64,000 nucleotides of DNA from DATMAM01 sp035559995 (GCA_035559995.1 DATMAM010000033.1:124001-188000), one strand, 5' to 3'; positions 1 to 7,803 are shown, counted from the stretch's first letter. Numbers and translations: made by a program. Notes: generated by a model from the sequence alone, not told the origin.

Positions 1-65
1 GACCGCGTCCCGCGCGCTTAGGATCGGGTCTTCCATTTCAAGGCGCGCGGGGGTAAATAACCCCC

Positions 66-614
66 ATGGCCGACGCGCATCATCACGCTCATCCGCACTC
101 GCATGATCCGGTGGAGTTTCGCTTCTGCCCGCGCTGCGGCGGAGGTTTAGCGCGCCGGCGCGTCAAAGCCAACGAGCCGGAGCGACTCGTGTGCGAGCGG
201 TGCTCTTATATTTTTTATCAGGACCCCAAGGTCGTAGCCGCGACCATCTTCACGATTGACGACGCGCTTGTCCTGCTCCGGCGCGCGGTAGAGCCGGCGT
301 TGGGGCGCTGGGTCTTTCCCGGCGGCTATGTCGATCGGGGAGAGAGCGTGGCGGACGCCGCGATCCGCGAAACGAAAGAGGAGTCGAATCTCGACGTGCG
401 GCTGCGGGCGCTGCTCAACGTCTATTCGTACACGGGCTCTCCCAACGTCGTTGTCGTTTACGCCGCGGAAGTGATTGGCGGCCAGCTGCGCGCCTGCGAC
501 GAGTCGGACGAGGCGCGGACGTTTACGCCCGCGCAAATTCCGTGGGAGGAGCTCGCCTTCAAGAGCACGGGAGACGCGCTCAGAGACTATCTCCAGCTTT
601 ACGCGAAGCGCTAG
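66..614 (+). CDS. Nudix hydrolase with N-terminal zinc ribbon
   Basis: This 182-residue protein has a histidine-rich N-terminus. A short zinc ribbon follows (CPRCGG near residue 21 and CERC near residue 43), as in NADH pyrophosphatase-related Nudix proteins. The Nudix box is intact: GGYVDRGESVADAAIRETKEE matches G-x5-E-x7-RE-x2-EE, so hydrolysis of a nucleoside-diphosphate-linked substrate with Mg2+ is expected. The actual substrate cannot be told from sequence. The first ATG directly follows a G-rich stretch. It precedes the selenocysteine peroxiredoxin on the same strand by 54 bp, so the two may share a transcript. The family is certain and the substrate is not. Confidence 0.88.
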   Translation: MADAHHHAHPHSHDPVEFRFCPRCGGGLARRRVKANEPERLVCERCSYIFYQDPKVVAATIFTIDDALVLLRRAVEPALGRWVFPGGYVDRGESVADAAIRETKEESNLDVRLRALLNVYSYTGSPNVVVVYAAEVIGGQLRACDESDEARTFTPAQIPWEELAFKSTGDALRDYLQLYAKR

Positions 615-668
615 TTTCTGCTATAGGGTGATTTCGGTTTTCGCCTAAAATTCTTTGCGGAGGTTGAT

Positions 669-1136
669 ATGCCGATGCCGAATGTCGGAGAGAAGGCCCC
701 GGACTTCACGCTGCCGGTCGACCGCGAGCGCAGCGTCGGGCTCAAGGACTTTCTCGGAAAGAAAAACGTCGTGCTTTGTTTCTATCCGCTGGATTTTACC
801 GGCGGCTGACAGCAGGAACTGACGAACCTCGAGGCGGATCGCGCCGCTTTCGAGGCGAGGGACGCTCAGGTTCTGAGCGTGAGCGTTGACTCGGTTTTTT
901 CGCACAAGGCGTTTGCGGAAAAAATGGGCGGGATCAATTTTCCGATGCTTTCCGACTTCTACCCTCACGGCGCGGTGTGCGCGCTCTACGATTGCCTGCG
1001 GCCGGCGGGATTCCCGAAGCGCGCCGTCTTCATTATCGACAAGCAGGGCATCATTCGATTTCGCAAGGAATACGAAAAGGGAATCCCCGACAACAAAGAG
1101 CTTCTCGCCGAGCTCGACAAGATCAACCAGGCGTAG
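669..1136 (+). CDS. Peroxiredoxin with selenocysteine (UGA) at the peroxidatic position
   Basis: Reading from ATG 669 (GGAGG at 659-663), the frame is open except for one TGA at 807-809 (codon 47) and ends at a TAG at 1134-1136, giving 155 residues. Upstream are peroxiredoxin features (EKAPDFTLP, then FYPLDFTGG before the TGA). Downstream the family continues (VLSVSVDS, FPMLSD, AVFIIDKQGIIR). The codon falls exactly on the peroxidatic residue of the P-x3-T-x2-C motif (PLDFTGG-U). The residue three places after it is Glu, so a UxxC pair is absent. Cys residues near CALYDC could resolve. Read as Sec, the product would be a thiol- or selenol-dependent peroxidase of the AhpE/Bcp-like group. A conventional caller would stop at 809 or start at 879. 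A weak extended -10 (TGCTATAGG, 619-627) lies upstream. The alternative is a pseudogene or sequencing error, but the rest of the frame is intact. Confidence 0.85.
807..809 (+). other. In-frame UGA, predicted selenocysteine codon (Sec47)
   Basis: This TGA interrupts an otherwise uninterrupted peroxiredoxin frame at the position where homologues carry the catalytic cysteine. Cys-to-Sec exchange at exactly this site is known in bacterial selenoprotein peroxiredoxins. No selA, selB, selC or selD is present in the window, so the decoding machinery must be elsewhere in the genome. Confidence 0.82.
827..855 (+). promoter_or_regulatory. Candidate bacterial SECIS hairpin
   Basis: CCTCGA (827-832) pairs perfectly with TCGAGG (850-855). 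Inside, GGCG (833-836) pairs with CGCC (842-845), leaving the apical loop GATCG and a small 3' bulge. The loop begins with G and lies 27 nt after the UGA. This agrees with the usual bacterial SECIS layout, a short hairpin with G among the first loop bases some 16-37 nt downstream. The alternative pairing GCGG/CCGC gives a similar stem. The element lies inside the coding sequence, as expected for SelB recognition in bacteria. Confidence 0.62.
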
Positions 1137-1154
1137 CGCCAGGGGGACGGTCGT

Positions 1155-1460
1155 TCAGACTTCCACGAACAGATCGTCCCCCTCGACCTTCACGGGGTAC
1201 TTCTCCACCGCCATCCCGGGATTGAACTCGTTGGCGCCGGTCGTGACGTCCCAGCGCCAGCCGTGCCACGGACAAACCACGATTTTCCCTTCCAGCTCGC
1301 CTTCACCCAAGGGCCCGCCGCGGTGGAGGCAGGTATCGCTGATCGCGTGATAGTTGCCGTCGACGTTGAAAACCGCGATCGGCTTTCCCTTCGCGTCCAC
1401 CGTCCGCCCCGAGCCCACCGGGATATCGGTCGTTTTGCAGACTTTAACGAATTCACCCAT
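1155..1460 (-). CDS. Rieske-type [2Fe-2S] ferredoxin
   Basis: This 101-residue soluble protein carries both Rieske cluster motifs: CLHRGG (C-x-H) near residue 43 and CPWHGW (C-x2-H) near residue 63. It has no membrane anchor or signal peptide. It therefore resembles the small ferredoxins that feed electrons to ring-hydroxylating or nitrite-reductase-type oxygenases. The ATG at 1460 has a purine-rich GGAAGGAA upstream. It is convergent with the peroxiredoxin gene, separated by 18 bp. No oxygenase component is adjacent, so the partner is unknown. Confidence 0.88.
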   Translation of the reverse strand: MGEFVKVCKTTDIPVGSGRTVDAKGKPIAVFNVDGNYHAISDTCLHRGGPLGEGELEGKIVVCPWHGWRWDVTTGANEFNPGMAVEKYPVKVEGDDLFVEV

Positions 1461-1543
1461 GCACGATTTCCTTCCTTGTTTGGTTTGGTGTCAAAACGCA
1501 AATCGGCGAGAATCTATCTCAGCCCCGCGCTCATTTCAAGGCG

Positions 1544-2635
1544 CTAAGCCGGCGCGCGGCCGAGCGGTTTTGCCACAACGACAGCGCCGATCTCTCTTGC
1601 GCCGTCCTTTACGGTCAGGCTCGTTCCCGGCTCGGCGAATCCCCGCTGCACGTAGCCCAGCGCCAGCGCCGTGTTTCGTCGCGGCGAAAAGGCCGAGCTT
1701 GTCACCGCGCCGAGTTGCCGCCCCGCCTGACAGATGGGCGAGCCCGCCGCTGCCGGCGCGCGCGTTTCGAGGCCCAGGAGCACCAGGCGCTTGTTGACGT
1801 GGCCGCGGGAGCGAACCCGCTCGACGATCTCCTGTCCCAGATAGCAACCCTTTTGAAAGCTCACGGCATAGTCGAGACCGGTTTCGAGCAGCAGATTGTT
1901 TTCGTTCATGTCCGTGCCGTAGCGCGGGATACCCGCTTCCAAGCGCAGCATCTCCTGAGCCTCCGCGCCGACCCAGCAAAGCCCGTGCGCGGCGCCCTTC
2001 TCCTCGACGAGCGACGCGCATCGGACGGCTTCGCCGCGCGGCAAAACGACGTCGTAACCTTCCGCACACATGAGGCTTACGCGGATCAAACGCACCTTCA
2101 CTCCGCCGATGGACGCTTCCCCGTGCGCGAGCTCGGAGGCGGGAAGCCGCTCGAGGTCGGCGCTTTCCTCGAGCAGGGCCGCGGCGCGCGGCCCTTGAAG
2201 CGATAGAAGAGACCACGCCCCCGAGAGATCCTCGATTTGAACCTCATCGGCGACGAGGTGGCGCTCGAGGTGCCGCCCGATGATCTCGCGGCGCTCTTCC
2301 GGAACGTCGACGAGCAGCGCATCTTCGGTTGCGAAGATTCTCGCGTCGGCGAGAATCTTTCCCTGAATGTCCAGAAACGCGGCGTGAAGCCCGTGCCCGG
2401 GAGCCAGCGCCCGTACATCGTTAGAAACCATGCCGTTCAAGAACGGCACCCGGTCGGCGCCCGAAAGCCGAAGAAAGCTGCGCGCGGACAGATCGAGCAG
2501 CCCGACGCGGCTCTGCACGGCCTCGTACTCCTTGAGCGGGTCGCCAAAACGGATGGGAACGAGGCGGTTGTCTTGCTCGATGATCGCGGCCCCGCGGGCG
2601 CGTTCCAATTCCAGCAAAGGCGAGGCGTTTGCCAT
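1544..2635 (-). CDS. ygfZ: Folate-binding protein YgfZ (GcvT-like)
   Basis: This 363-residue protein has the aminomethyltransferase fold and the YgfZ signature KGCYLGQEIVER around residues 241-252. The family binds tetrahydrofolate and helps assemble or repair certain Fe-S enzymes such as MiaB. The glycine-cleavage role of GcvT is excluded by the signature and by the lack of gcvH/gcvP neighbours. The start is the ATG at 2635. It is transcribed divergently from the LysR gene with only 80 bp between them, so shared regulation is possible. Confidence 0.9.
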   Translation of the reverse strand: MANASPLLELERARGAAIIEQDNRLVPIRFGDPLKEYEAVQSRVGLLDLSARSFLRLSGADRVPFLNGMVSNDVRALAPGHGLHAAFLDIQGKILADARIFATEDALLVDVPEERREIIGRHLERHLVADEVQIEDLSGAWSLLSLQGPRAAALLEESADLERLPASELAHGEASIGGVKVRLIRVSLMCAEGYDVVLPRGEAVRCASLVEEKGAAHGLCWVGAEAQEMLRLEAGIPRYGTDMNENNLLLETGLDYAVSFQKGCYLGQEIVERVRSRGHVNKRLVLLGLETRAPAAAGSPICQAGRQLGAVTSSAFSPRRNTALALGYVQRGFAEPGTSLTVKDGAREIGAVVVAKPLGRAPA

Positions 2636-2698
2636 AGTTCGACTATAAACGCGGCTGCGCGCAAGGGCAACCGAGCTTTCGCGCGCCGGCTCGGCTTT

Positions 2699-2707
2699 TG
2701 CTATGAT
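2699..2707 (+). promoter_or_regulatory. Extended -10 promoter for the LysR gene
   Basis: TG (2699-2700), one base, then TATGAT (2702-2707) makes an extended -10 element. Transcription would begin around 2713-2716, practically at the GTG start codon (2716). This predicts a leaderless or near-leaderless mRNA, which fits the absence of a ribosome-binding site there. Confidence 0.42.
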
Positions 2708-2715
2708 TCGCGCCG

Positions 2716-3633
2716 GTGGGGACGGAAAAAATAAAAGCCGATCTCGATCTGCGAAAGCTGGAAATCTTTTATTGGGTCGCGGAACTCAAAAGCTTCTCCC
2801 AAGCCGCGGAGTTGCTCTCGCTGCGGCAGCCGACCGTCAGCGCCCATATCCAGGAGCTCGAGCAGCTGGTCCAAGGAGAGCTCCTCTATCGGATCCGCGG
2901 TCGCGTGAGCCTGACCCCTCTGGGCCAGCTCCTGTACGAACGGGCGAAAAATCTCCTCGCGTTCAAGCGGGAAGCGATCGCGGCCATCGAGCAATTCCAC
3001 GGCGCGCCGAGCGGCGAGCTGTGGGTCGGCGGCAGCAACAACCCGGGGGAATACCTGCTGCCGCCAAGGCTCGGCGCGTTCGTGAAGAAGTATCCGGGCA
3101 TCAAGCCGATCCTGCGCATCGGCGACTCGGCGAGCATCGTCGAGGATCTGCTGGACGGCAAGGTCGAGCTCGGCTTCGTCGGCGTCAAAAATCGCGACGA
3201 GCGGCTCGTCTTCGAGAAGATCGGGGACGACAAGATGGTCCTGGTCGTGGCGCGAAACCACCCGTGGACGCGCCGGAAGTTTGTCCAATTGTCGGAGCTC
3301 CGCGGCCAGCCCTTTATCTCGCGCGAGCGCGGCTCGGGAACGATGGATTCTTTGCGGCGCCTTTTGAGAAAAAGCGGCCAATCTCCCGAGCGGCTCCTGC
3401 ATGTCGTGATGGAACTCGGCAGCACCGAGGCGATCAAGGAAGCGATCATGGGCGGCTACGGGGTTTCCATCCTGTCGCGCGTTTCCATTCGGCACGAGCT
3501 CGCGCACGGAAGCCTCGTCGAGGTTCCCATCCGGGGATTCAAAATGGAGCGCGACTTCTATCTCGTGTACCACCGCGGGCGCCCGCTGCACCCCAACGCC
3601 CAAGCCTTCCGGGATTTCCTGAAAAACGGCTAG
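2716..3633 (+). CDS. LysR-family regulator, selenium-metabolism-associated type
   Basis: The GTG start gives 305 residues. A winged helix-turn-helix fills residues 10-70 (LRKLEIFYWVAELKSFSQAA, then LRQPTVSAHIQELE). A CysB-like periplasmic-binding effector domain follows (SGELWVGGSNNPGEYLLPP, LRIGDS, GSTEAIKEAIMGG). From memory, the motif set GEYLLPP / LRIGDS / ELG-(F/I)-VG closely resembles the LysR family named for association with selenium metabolism; this needs an HMM check. Placement between the Sec peroxiredoxin and the PhnD-like transporter supports it. The effector could be a selenium, sulfur or redox signal. The LysR family itself is certain. Confidence 0.85.
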   Translation: MGTEKIKADLDLRKLEIFYWVAELKSFSQAAELLSLRQPTVSAHIQELEQLVQGELLYRIRGRVSLTPLGQLLYERAKNLLAFKREAIAAIEQFHGAPSGELWVGGSNNPGEYLLPPRLGAFVKKYPGIKPILRIGDSASIVEDLLDGKVELGFVGVKNRDERLVFEKIGDDKMVLVVARNHPWTRRKFVQLSELRGQPFISRERGSGTMDSLRRLLRKSGQSPERLLHVVMELGSTEAIKEAIMGGYGVSILSRVSIRHELAHGSLVEVPIRGFKMERDFYLVYHRGRPLHPNAQAFRDFLKNG

Positions 3634-3758
3634 GCGGCCCGCCTGCGCCGGCGCCGTATTGCACCGGAGATCTTCCATAGGGATGTGCGAAGCTTCGCTG
3701 CGTGTCCGACGGCGTTCGCGGCCGCGGGCCTTTGCCGACCAAAGAAGGAGGAAGGGGC

Positions 3759-4253
3759 ATGGCAAATCTGGAAGGAAAGAAGGCACCCGGTTTTAGCCTG
3801 CAAGGGAGCGACGGCAAGACGCACGCGCTCGAAGACTACCGAGGCAAAACCGTCGTGCTCTACTTTTATCCCAAGGACGACACGCCCGGCTGCACCAGGG
3901 AAGCGTGCGCCTTTCGCGATCTCGCCGCCTCGCTAACCGAGGCCAACGCGGTGGTGTTGGGCGTGAGCAAAGACAGCGTCGAGTCGCACAGGAAATTTGC
4001 CGCGAAACACAAGCTGCCGTTTCCGTTGCTCTCGGATCCCAAAGCCGAAGTCATGCGAAAGTACGGCGCCTTCGGCAAAAAGGTCATGTACGGCAAAGAG
4101 GTCGAAGGGACGATTCGCTCGACGGTGGTGATCGGTCCGAGGGGCGATATCGTGAAGCACTGGCCCGCCGTGAGGAAAGCCGACCAGCATCCGGCCGAGG
4201 TTCTCGCTTACCTCAAAGAGGGCGCTCGAGGCGTTGCCGATCGCCAGCAATAG
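3759..4253 (+). CDS. bcp: Thioredoxin-dependent thiol peroxidase (Bcp/PrxQ)
   Basis: This peroxiredoxin of 164 residues starts at ATG 3759 behind AAGGAGG (3745-3751). An upstream in-frame start lacks such a site. The catalytic segment YPKDDTPGCTREACAFRD has the peroxidatic Cys in P-x3-T-x2-C and a second Cys five residues later, as in atypical 2-Cys PrxQ/Bcp. It reduces hydroperoxides using thioredoxin in the cytoplasm. It sits between the LysR gene and the ABC transporter, all on one strand. It provides a Cys-containing contrast to the Sec peroxiredoxin at 669. Confidence 0.93.
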   Translation: MANLEGKKAPGFSLQGSDGKTHALEDYRGKTVVLYFYPKDDTPGCTREACAFRDLAASLTEANAVVLGVSKDSVESHRKFAAKHKLPFPLLSDPKAEVMRKYGAFGKKVMYGKEVEGTIRSTVVIGPRGDIVKHWPAVRKADQHPAEVLAYLKEGARGVADRQQ

Positions 4254-4264
4254 AAAAAATCGAT

Positions 4265-4293
4265 TTGACTTATAGCCGTTTTGCGATTAGGTA
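4265..4293 (+). promoter_or_regulatory. Weak sigma-70 type promoter before the ABC cassette
   Basis: TTGACT (4265-4270) is followed after 17 bp by TAGGTA (4288-4293). The -35 is good and the -10 is poor. It would drive the binding-protein gene starting at 4332. Confidence 0.33.
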
Positions 4294-4331
4294 AGCCGGT
4301 AAGGGTGCGAGAAAGGACTTCGAGGTACGCC

Positions 4332-5192
4332 ATGAAAAGGACGGCCGTTTCGATGAGTGCCGGTTTCGCGTTGATCCTGCTGGCGGCGGCTGCTTTCGCC
4401 CAGGCGCCAAAGGAGCTGAGAATCTCCGCGATCCCCGACGAGAATCCTCAAGAGATGCTGCGCATCTACTCGCCGTTCGCGGACTATCTGTCCAAGGAAA
4501 TCGGCGTTCCCGTCAAGTTCACGCCGGTGGTCGACTACGCGGCGACCGTCGAGGGCTTGGCGGCGGGAAAGCTCGACATGGTTTGGTACGGAGGGCTGAC
4601 CTCGGTGCAGGCCGCCCGGCGCGCCAAGGGCGCGCGGCGCATTATCATGCGCAAGGAAGACGCCGAGTTCAAAAGCCATTTTATCACGCGCAAAGACACC
4701 GGCATTCGTTCTCTGGCGGATCTCAAAGGAAAGACCTTTTCGTTCGGGTCGGTGAGCTCGACTTCGGGGCATCTCATGCCGCGCTACTTTCTGTTAAAAG
4801 CGGGCATCCAACCGGAGAGGGACTTTACCAAGTTCAGCTTTAGCGGCGCGCACGACGCGACCGCCGCGTGGGTGGAAGCGGGGCGGGTCGATGCCGGCGC
4901 GCTCAATTTCCTGGTCTGGGACAAACTGGTCGAGACCAAGAAAGTGGATACGGAAAAGGTCGCCGTGTTTTACACCACGCCGCCTTACGTGGATTATGTC
5001 TGGACGGTGCGCGGCGGGCTCGACAAAAATATCGTCGATAAAATCTCGAGCGCGTTTCTCAAGCTCAACTACAGCAATCCCGAGCACCGAAAGCTCCTGG
5101 ACTTGCACCGAACCAAGGGCTACATCCCCGCCAGAGACGAAGACTGGAAAAGTATCGAGGAGGCCGCTTTGGCTGCCGGCCTCATCAAGTGA
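4332..5192 (+). CDS. PhnD-like ABC binding protein, putative selenium oxyanion (selenate) type
   Basis: The ATG at 4332 gives 286 residues with a Sec signal peptide (AGFALILLAAAAFAQA). The mature protein starts with KELRISAIPDENPQEMLRI, then DYAATVEGLAAGKLDMVWYG, VSSTSGHLMPRY, AHDATAAWVEAGRVDAGAL and YTTPPYVDYVWTVRG. These belong to the phosphonate-binding-protein superfamily. From memory, RISAIPDENP and the SSTSGHLMPR block match proteins annotated as putative selenate ABC transporter binding proteins rather than true PhnD. No phosphonate lyase genes are nearby, while a predicted selenoprotein and a Se-type LysR are. The superfamily is secure; the selenium substrate is inference. Confidence 0.78.
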   Translation: MKRTAVSMSAGFALILLAAAAFAQAPKELRISAIPDENPQEMLRIYSPFADYLSKEIGVPVKFTPVVDYAATVEGLAAGKLDMVWYGGLTSVQAARRAKGARRIIMRKEDAEFKSHFITRKDTGIRSLADLKGKTFSFGSVSSTSGHLMPRYFLLKAGIQPERDFTKFSFSGAHDATAAWVEAGRVDAGALNFLVWDKLVETKKVDTEKVAVFYTTPPYVDYVWTVRGGLDKNIVDKISSAFLKLNYSNPEHRKLLDLHRTKGYIPARDEDWKSIEEAALAAGLIK

Positions 5193-5216
5193 CGCGCCGC
5201 GGCTCGGGCCAATCCC

Positions 5217-6020
5217 ATGATCCAGTATCGACTCGAGCGGGTGACGAAGGTTTTTCCCCGGCACCAGGTCGCGATCGCCGGCCTCGATCTCGAGATCCGT
5301 CAAGGCGAGCGGATCGCTTTTATCGGCCCGAGCGGCGCCGGCAAGACCACGCTCTTTCGCATGCTCAACTGCACGTTGCGGCCGAGCTCGGGTAAGCTTT
5401 TCATCGCCGGCGAGGACGTCGATGGCCTGCACGGAAAGCGCCTGCGCCAGATGCGCCGCCGCATCGGGACGGTCTACCAGCAGCATAACCTCATCCCCCG
5501 GCTCAAAGTCGTGCACAATGTCCTCTCGGGCCGCCTCGGGCAGTGGTCCACGCTGCAGTCGTTGATCTCGCTCGTGCGTCCGAGCGACGTCGGCCTCGCC
5601 TACGACGCGTTGCGGCGCGTGGGAATCGAGGACAAAATTTTCGCGCGCACCGACGAGCTTTCCGGAGGGCAGCAGCAGCGCGTCGCGATCGCGCGTGTTT
5701 TGGTTCAGGAGCCGGAAGTCATCCTCGCCGACGAGCCCGTTTCTTCGGTCGATCCGAGCCTGGCGTCGGTGATCATCAAGCTCCTGCTCGATATCAGCGA
5801 CAGCCTGCGCAAGACGCTGCTCATCAACCTCCACAGCGTCGATCTGGCCCTGGCCTACTTTCAGCGCGTCATCGGCATCAAGCGCGGCAGGATCGTCTTT
5901 GACCTCTCCCCGGACAGGATTTCCGACGTTGTGTTGGACGATCTCTACTCGGGACATCGACCGGAGGAGCAGGAAGAGAGGCTGGCCGATGACAGAGACC
6001 GACCGCTCGTTTACCAGTAA
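5217..6020 (+). CDS. ABC transporter ATPase (PhnC-like)
   Basis: This 267-residue nucleotide-binding subunit has Walker A GPSGAGKTT near residue 36, the Q-loop in GTVYQQHNLIPRLKVV, signature LSGGQQQRVAIARVL, and Walker B VILADEPVSSVD. It couples ATP hydrolysis to import by the two following permeases. It begins 24 bp after the binding-protein gene and overlaps the next gene by 32 bp, so the four genes form one operon. Confidence 0.9.
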   Translation: MIQYRLERVTKVFPRHQVAIAGLDLEIRQGERIAFIGPSGAGKTTLFRMLNCTLRPSSGKLFIAGEDVDGLHGKRLRQMRRRIGTVYQQHNLIPRLKVVHNVLSGRLGQWSTLQSLISLVRPSDVGLAYDALRRVGIEDKIFARTDELSGGQQQRVAIARVLVQEPEVILADEPVSSVDPSLASVIIKLLLDISDSLRKTLLINLHSVDLALAYFQRVIGIKRGRIVFDLSPDRISDVVLDDLYSGHRPEEQEERLADDRDRPLVYQ

Positions 6021-6843
6021 GAGACCCAAGTCCCTGTTCCCCTGGCTGTTCGCGCTGTTCTTCGGCCTCGCGTTCGTCGATAGCTGGCAGCGGGCCGGGA
6101 TCGACCCGCTGGTTTTGTTCGAGGCCCAGGGAAGAGAACACCTCTGGAAGTTCGCCCGCGGCATGTTCCCGCCCGAGCTTTCGGCGCGCTTCCTGTCGCT
6201 GATGCTCGCGCCCGCGCTGGAAACGATCCAAATCTCCGTGATGGGAACCTTGATCGCCGTCGCGATTGGCTTTCCGCTGGGAATTCTGGCCACGCGGACG
6301 TTCAGCGTGAGCGGCATCTTGAACGAGGCGGAAGTCAAGGGCGCGCCGGCCCGCCTGGCCGCGCGCTACGCCGTGTATCTTTCCGCACGCGCTCTTTTGA
6401 GTCTGTTTCGCTCGATTCCCGAGTTCGTGTGGGCCTTCATGTTCGTCCGCGCCGTCGGGCTCGGTCCGTTTCCGGGCGTGCTTGCGATCGGCGTTGCGTA
6501 CGGCGGGATGCTCGGGAAAGTCTATTCGGAAATTTTCGAGGGCGCGAGCGAGCGCCCGCTCGAGGCGCTGCAGGCGACGGGCGCCAACAAATGGCAGACG
6601 TTCTGCTACGGCTGGCTCCCGCAGGTGTTGCCGAACTTTATCTCCTACACGTTGTACCGCTGGGAATGCGCGGTGCGGGCGTCGGCCATTCTGGGTCTTG
6701 TCGGAGCGGGCGGCCTGGGGCAGCAGATCGAGATATCCATGCGCATGTTCAATTTCTCGGAGGTGCTCACGCTGCTGGCGATTCTGTTTTTCATGGTTGC
6801 CGCCGTCGATTTCATCAGCGCGAAAGTGCGGGCGATGTTATGA
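5989..6843 (+). CDS. ABC transporter permease 1 (PhnE-like)
   Basis: An inner-membrane permease of 284 residues, with about five or six hydrophobic segments and the PhnE-type EAA loop (EALQATGANKWQTFCYGWLP, then IGVAYGGMLGKVYSE upstream of it). I placed the start at ATG 5989, inside the ATPase gene. The segment before that is non-homologous and a GGAGGAG stretch lies just upstream of 5989. It ends in TTATGA, whose ATGA starts the next permease, so translation is coupled. Confidence 0.87.
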   Translation: MTETDRSFTSKRPKSLFPWLFALFFGLAFVDSWQRAGIDPLVLFEAQGREHLWKFARGMFPPELSARFLSLMLAPALETIQISVMGTLIAVAIGFPLGILATRTFSVSGILNEAEVKGAPARLAARYAVYLSARALLSLFRSIPEFVWAFMFVRAVGLGPFPGVLAIGVAYGGMLGKVYSEIFEGASERPLEALQATGANKWQTFCYGWLPQVLPNFISYTLYRWECAVRASAILGLVGAGGLGQQIEISMRMFNFSEVLTLLAILFFMVAAVDFISAKVRAML

Positions 6844-7718
6844 GCGACGGTTCGCCAGCGTCAGCGCGCATCCCCTGGCCGGCCGGCGAGCGCGGCGAGC
6901 GGGCCAGATTCTCCAGGCCGCTGGTAGTGGCGGGCTTGGTCGTTCTCGTCGTGTGGAGCTATCACGGTTCGGAGATCCGCCTGAGCCATCTGCTCAGCCG
7001 CGAGGGCGGACTCCAGATCGCGGCTTACCTCGTCAAGCTTTTTCCGCCCGACCTGTCCCCCGAAGTGCTCAGGGAAGCGATGAAGGGAACGCTGGAGACG
7101 TTCGCGATATCTTTTATGGGGACTTTGCTGGCGGTTGCCATCGCCCTCTCGATCGTCTTTTTTTCTGCGCGCAATCTCATTTACTCCGGCCTTCTCTACG
7201 AAATGGAGGCCAAGCAGCGCTGGCGGCGGGCGCTGCGCTTTGTCCCGTATCTCGGCGCCAAGGCGCTGCTCAATATCCTCAGGACGATTCCCGAAATGGT
7301 CTGGGCTTTGATCTTTGTGTTCCTGGTCGGTCTCGGCCCCTTCCCGGGAGTCCTCGCCTTGGGCGTGCACACGGGGGGAGTTTTGGGAAAGCTCTTCGGT
7401 GAGGTTCTCGAAGACGTGGATCCGCAACCGATCGAGGCGCTTCAGTCCACGGGAGCCGGCAGGCTTCAGCTCCTTCTCTACGGCATTCTCCCGCAGGTTT
7501 TGCCGCAATTCATCTCGTACACGCTCTACCGCTGGGAAGTGAACATACGGGTCGCGGCGGTGTTGGGCTTTGTCGGCGCCGGCGGCTTGGGCCAGCGGAT
7601 CCATATTGCGATCAGCCTCTTTTTGGAAAACCAGCTCCTGACATTGATCATGGCGATCTATCTTCTGGTCACCTTGGTCGATTATCTCAGCGCCTATCTC
7701 AGGCGCCGCGTCATCTGA
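6840..7718 (+). CDS. ABC transporter permease 2 (PhnE-like)
   Basis: This 292-residue permease is a paralogue of the preceding one. It shares LRTIPE-(F/M)-VWA, VGLGPFPGVLA, EALQSTGAGRLQLLLYGILP and GAGGLGQRI. The start at 6840 is set by the ATGA overlap with permease 1. Two PhnE-like permeases suggest a heterodimeric membrane channel with the ATPase at 5217. The first 25 residues are hydrophilic and cytoplasmic. Nothing follows co-directionally within 110 bp, so this ends the operon. Confidence 0.87.
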   Translation: MSDGSPASARIPWPAGERGERARFSRPLVVAGLVVLVVWSYHGSEIRLSHLLSREGGLQIAAYLVKLFPPDLSPEVLREAMKGTLETFAISFMGTLLAVAIALSIVFFSARNLIYSGLLYEMEAKQRWRRALRFVPYLGAKALLNILRTIPEMVWALIFVFLVGLGPFPGVLALGVHTGGVLGKLFGEVLEDVDPQPIEALQSTGAGRLQLLLYGILPQVLPQFISYTLYRWEVNIRVAAVLGFVGAGGLGQRIHIAISLFLENQLLTLIMAIYLLVTLVDYLSAYLRRRVI

Positions 7719-7794
7719 ACAGCCATCTCCCACCGAAGGCGATGGGTAAAGCCGGGCGGGTGCGCGCGGTTGTTTCGTGAAAACTCGGGGGACA

Positions 7795-7803
7795 TGCTAG
7801 AAT
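7795..7803 (+). promoter_or_regulatory. Extended -10 promoter
   Basis: TGC followed by TAGAAT (7798-7803) is an extended -10 element 27 bp upstream of the ATG at 7830. No good -35 is seen, as is usual for this class. Confidence 0.45.

Noticed and set aside
1..36. Possible start of a minus-strand gene (MEDPILSARDAV) leaving the left edge
   Set aside because: Only 12 codons are visible and no convincing ribosome site precedes the ATG at 36, so it cannot be supported.
879..1136. A stand-alone 85-residue ORF starting at ATG/GTG 879
   Set aside because: It is the C-terminal half of the peroxiredoxin that reads through UGA at 807; it lacks the catalytic residue and a ribosome-binding site of its own.
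4794..6338. A 514-codon minus-strand open frame opposite the ABC cassette
   Set aside because: Antisense shadow of three well-supported genes; no recognisable domain.
4332..7718. Phosphonate uptake operon (phnDCE)
   Set aside because: The fold is shared, but no C-P lyase or phosphonatase gene is present and the binding protein motifs fit the selenium-type group better; kept as an alternative only.
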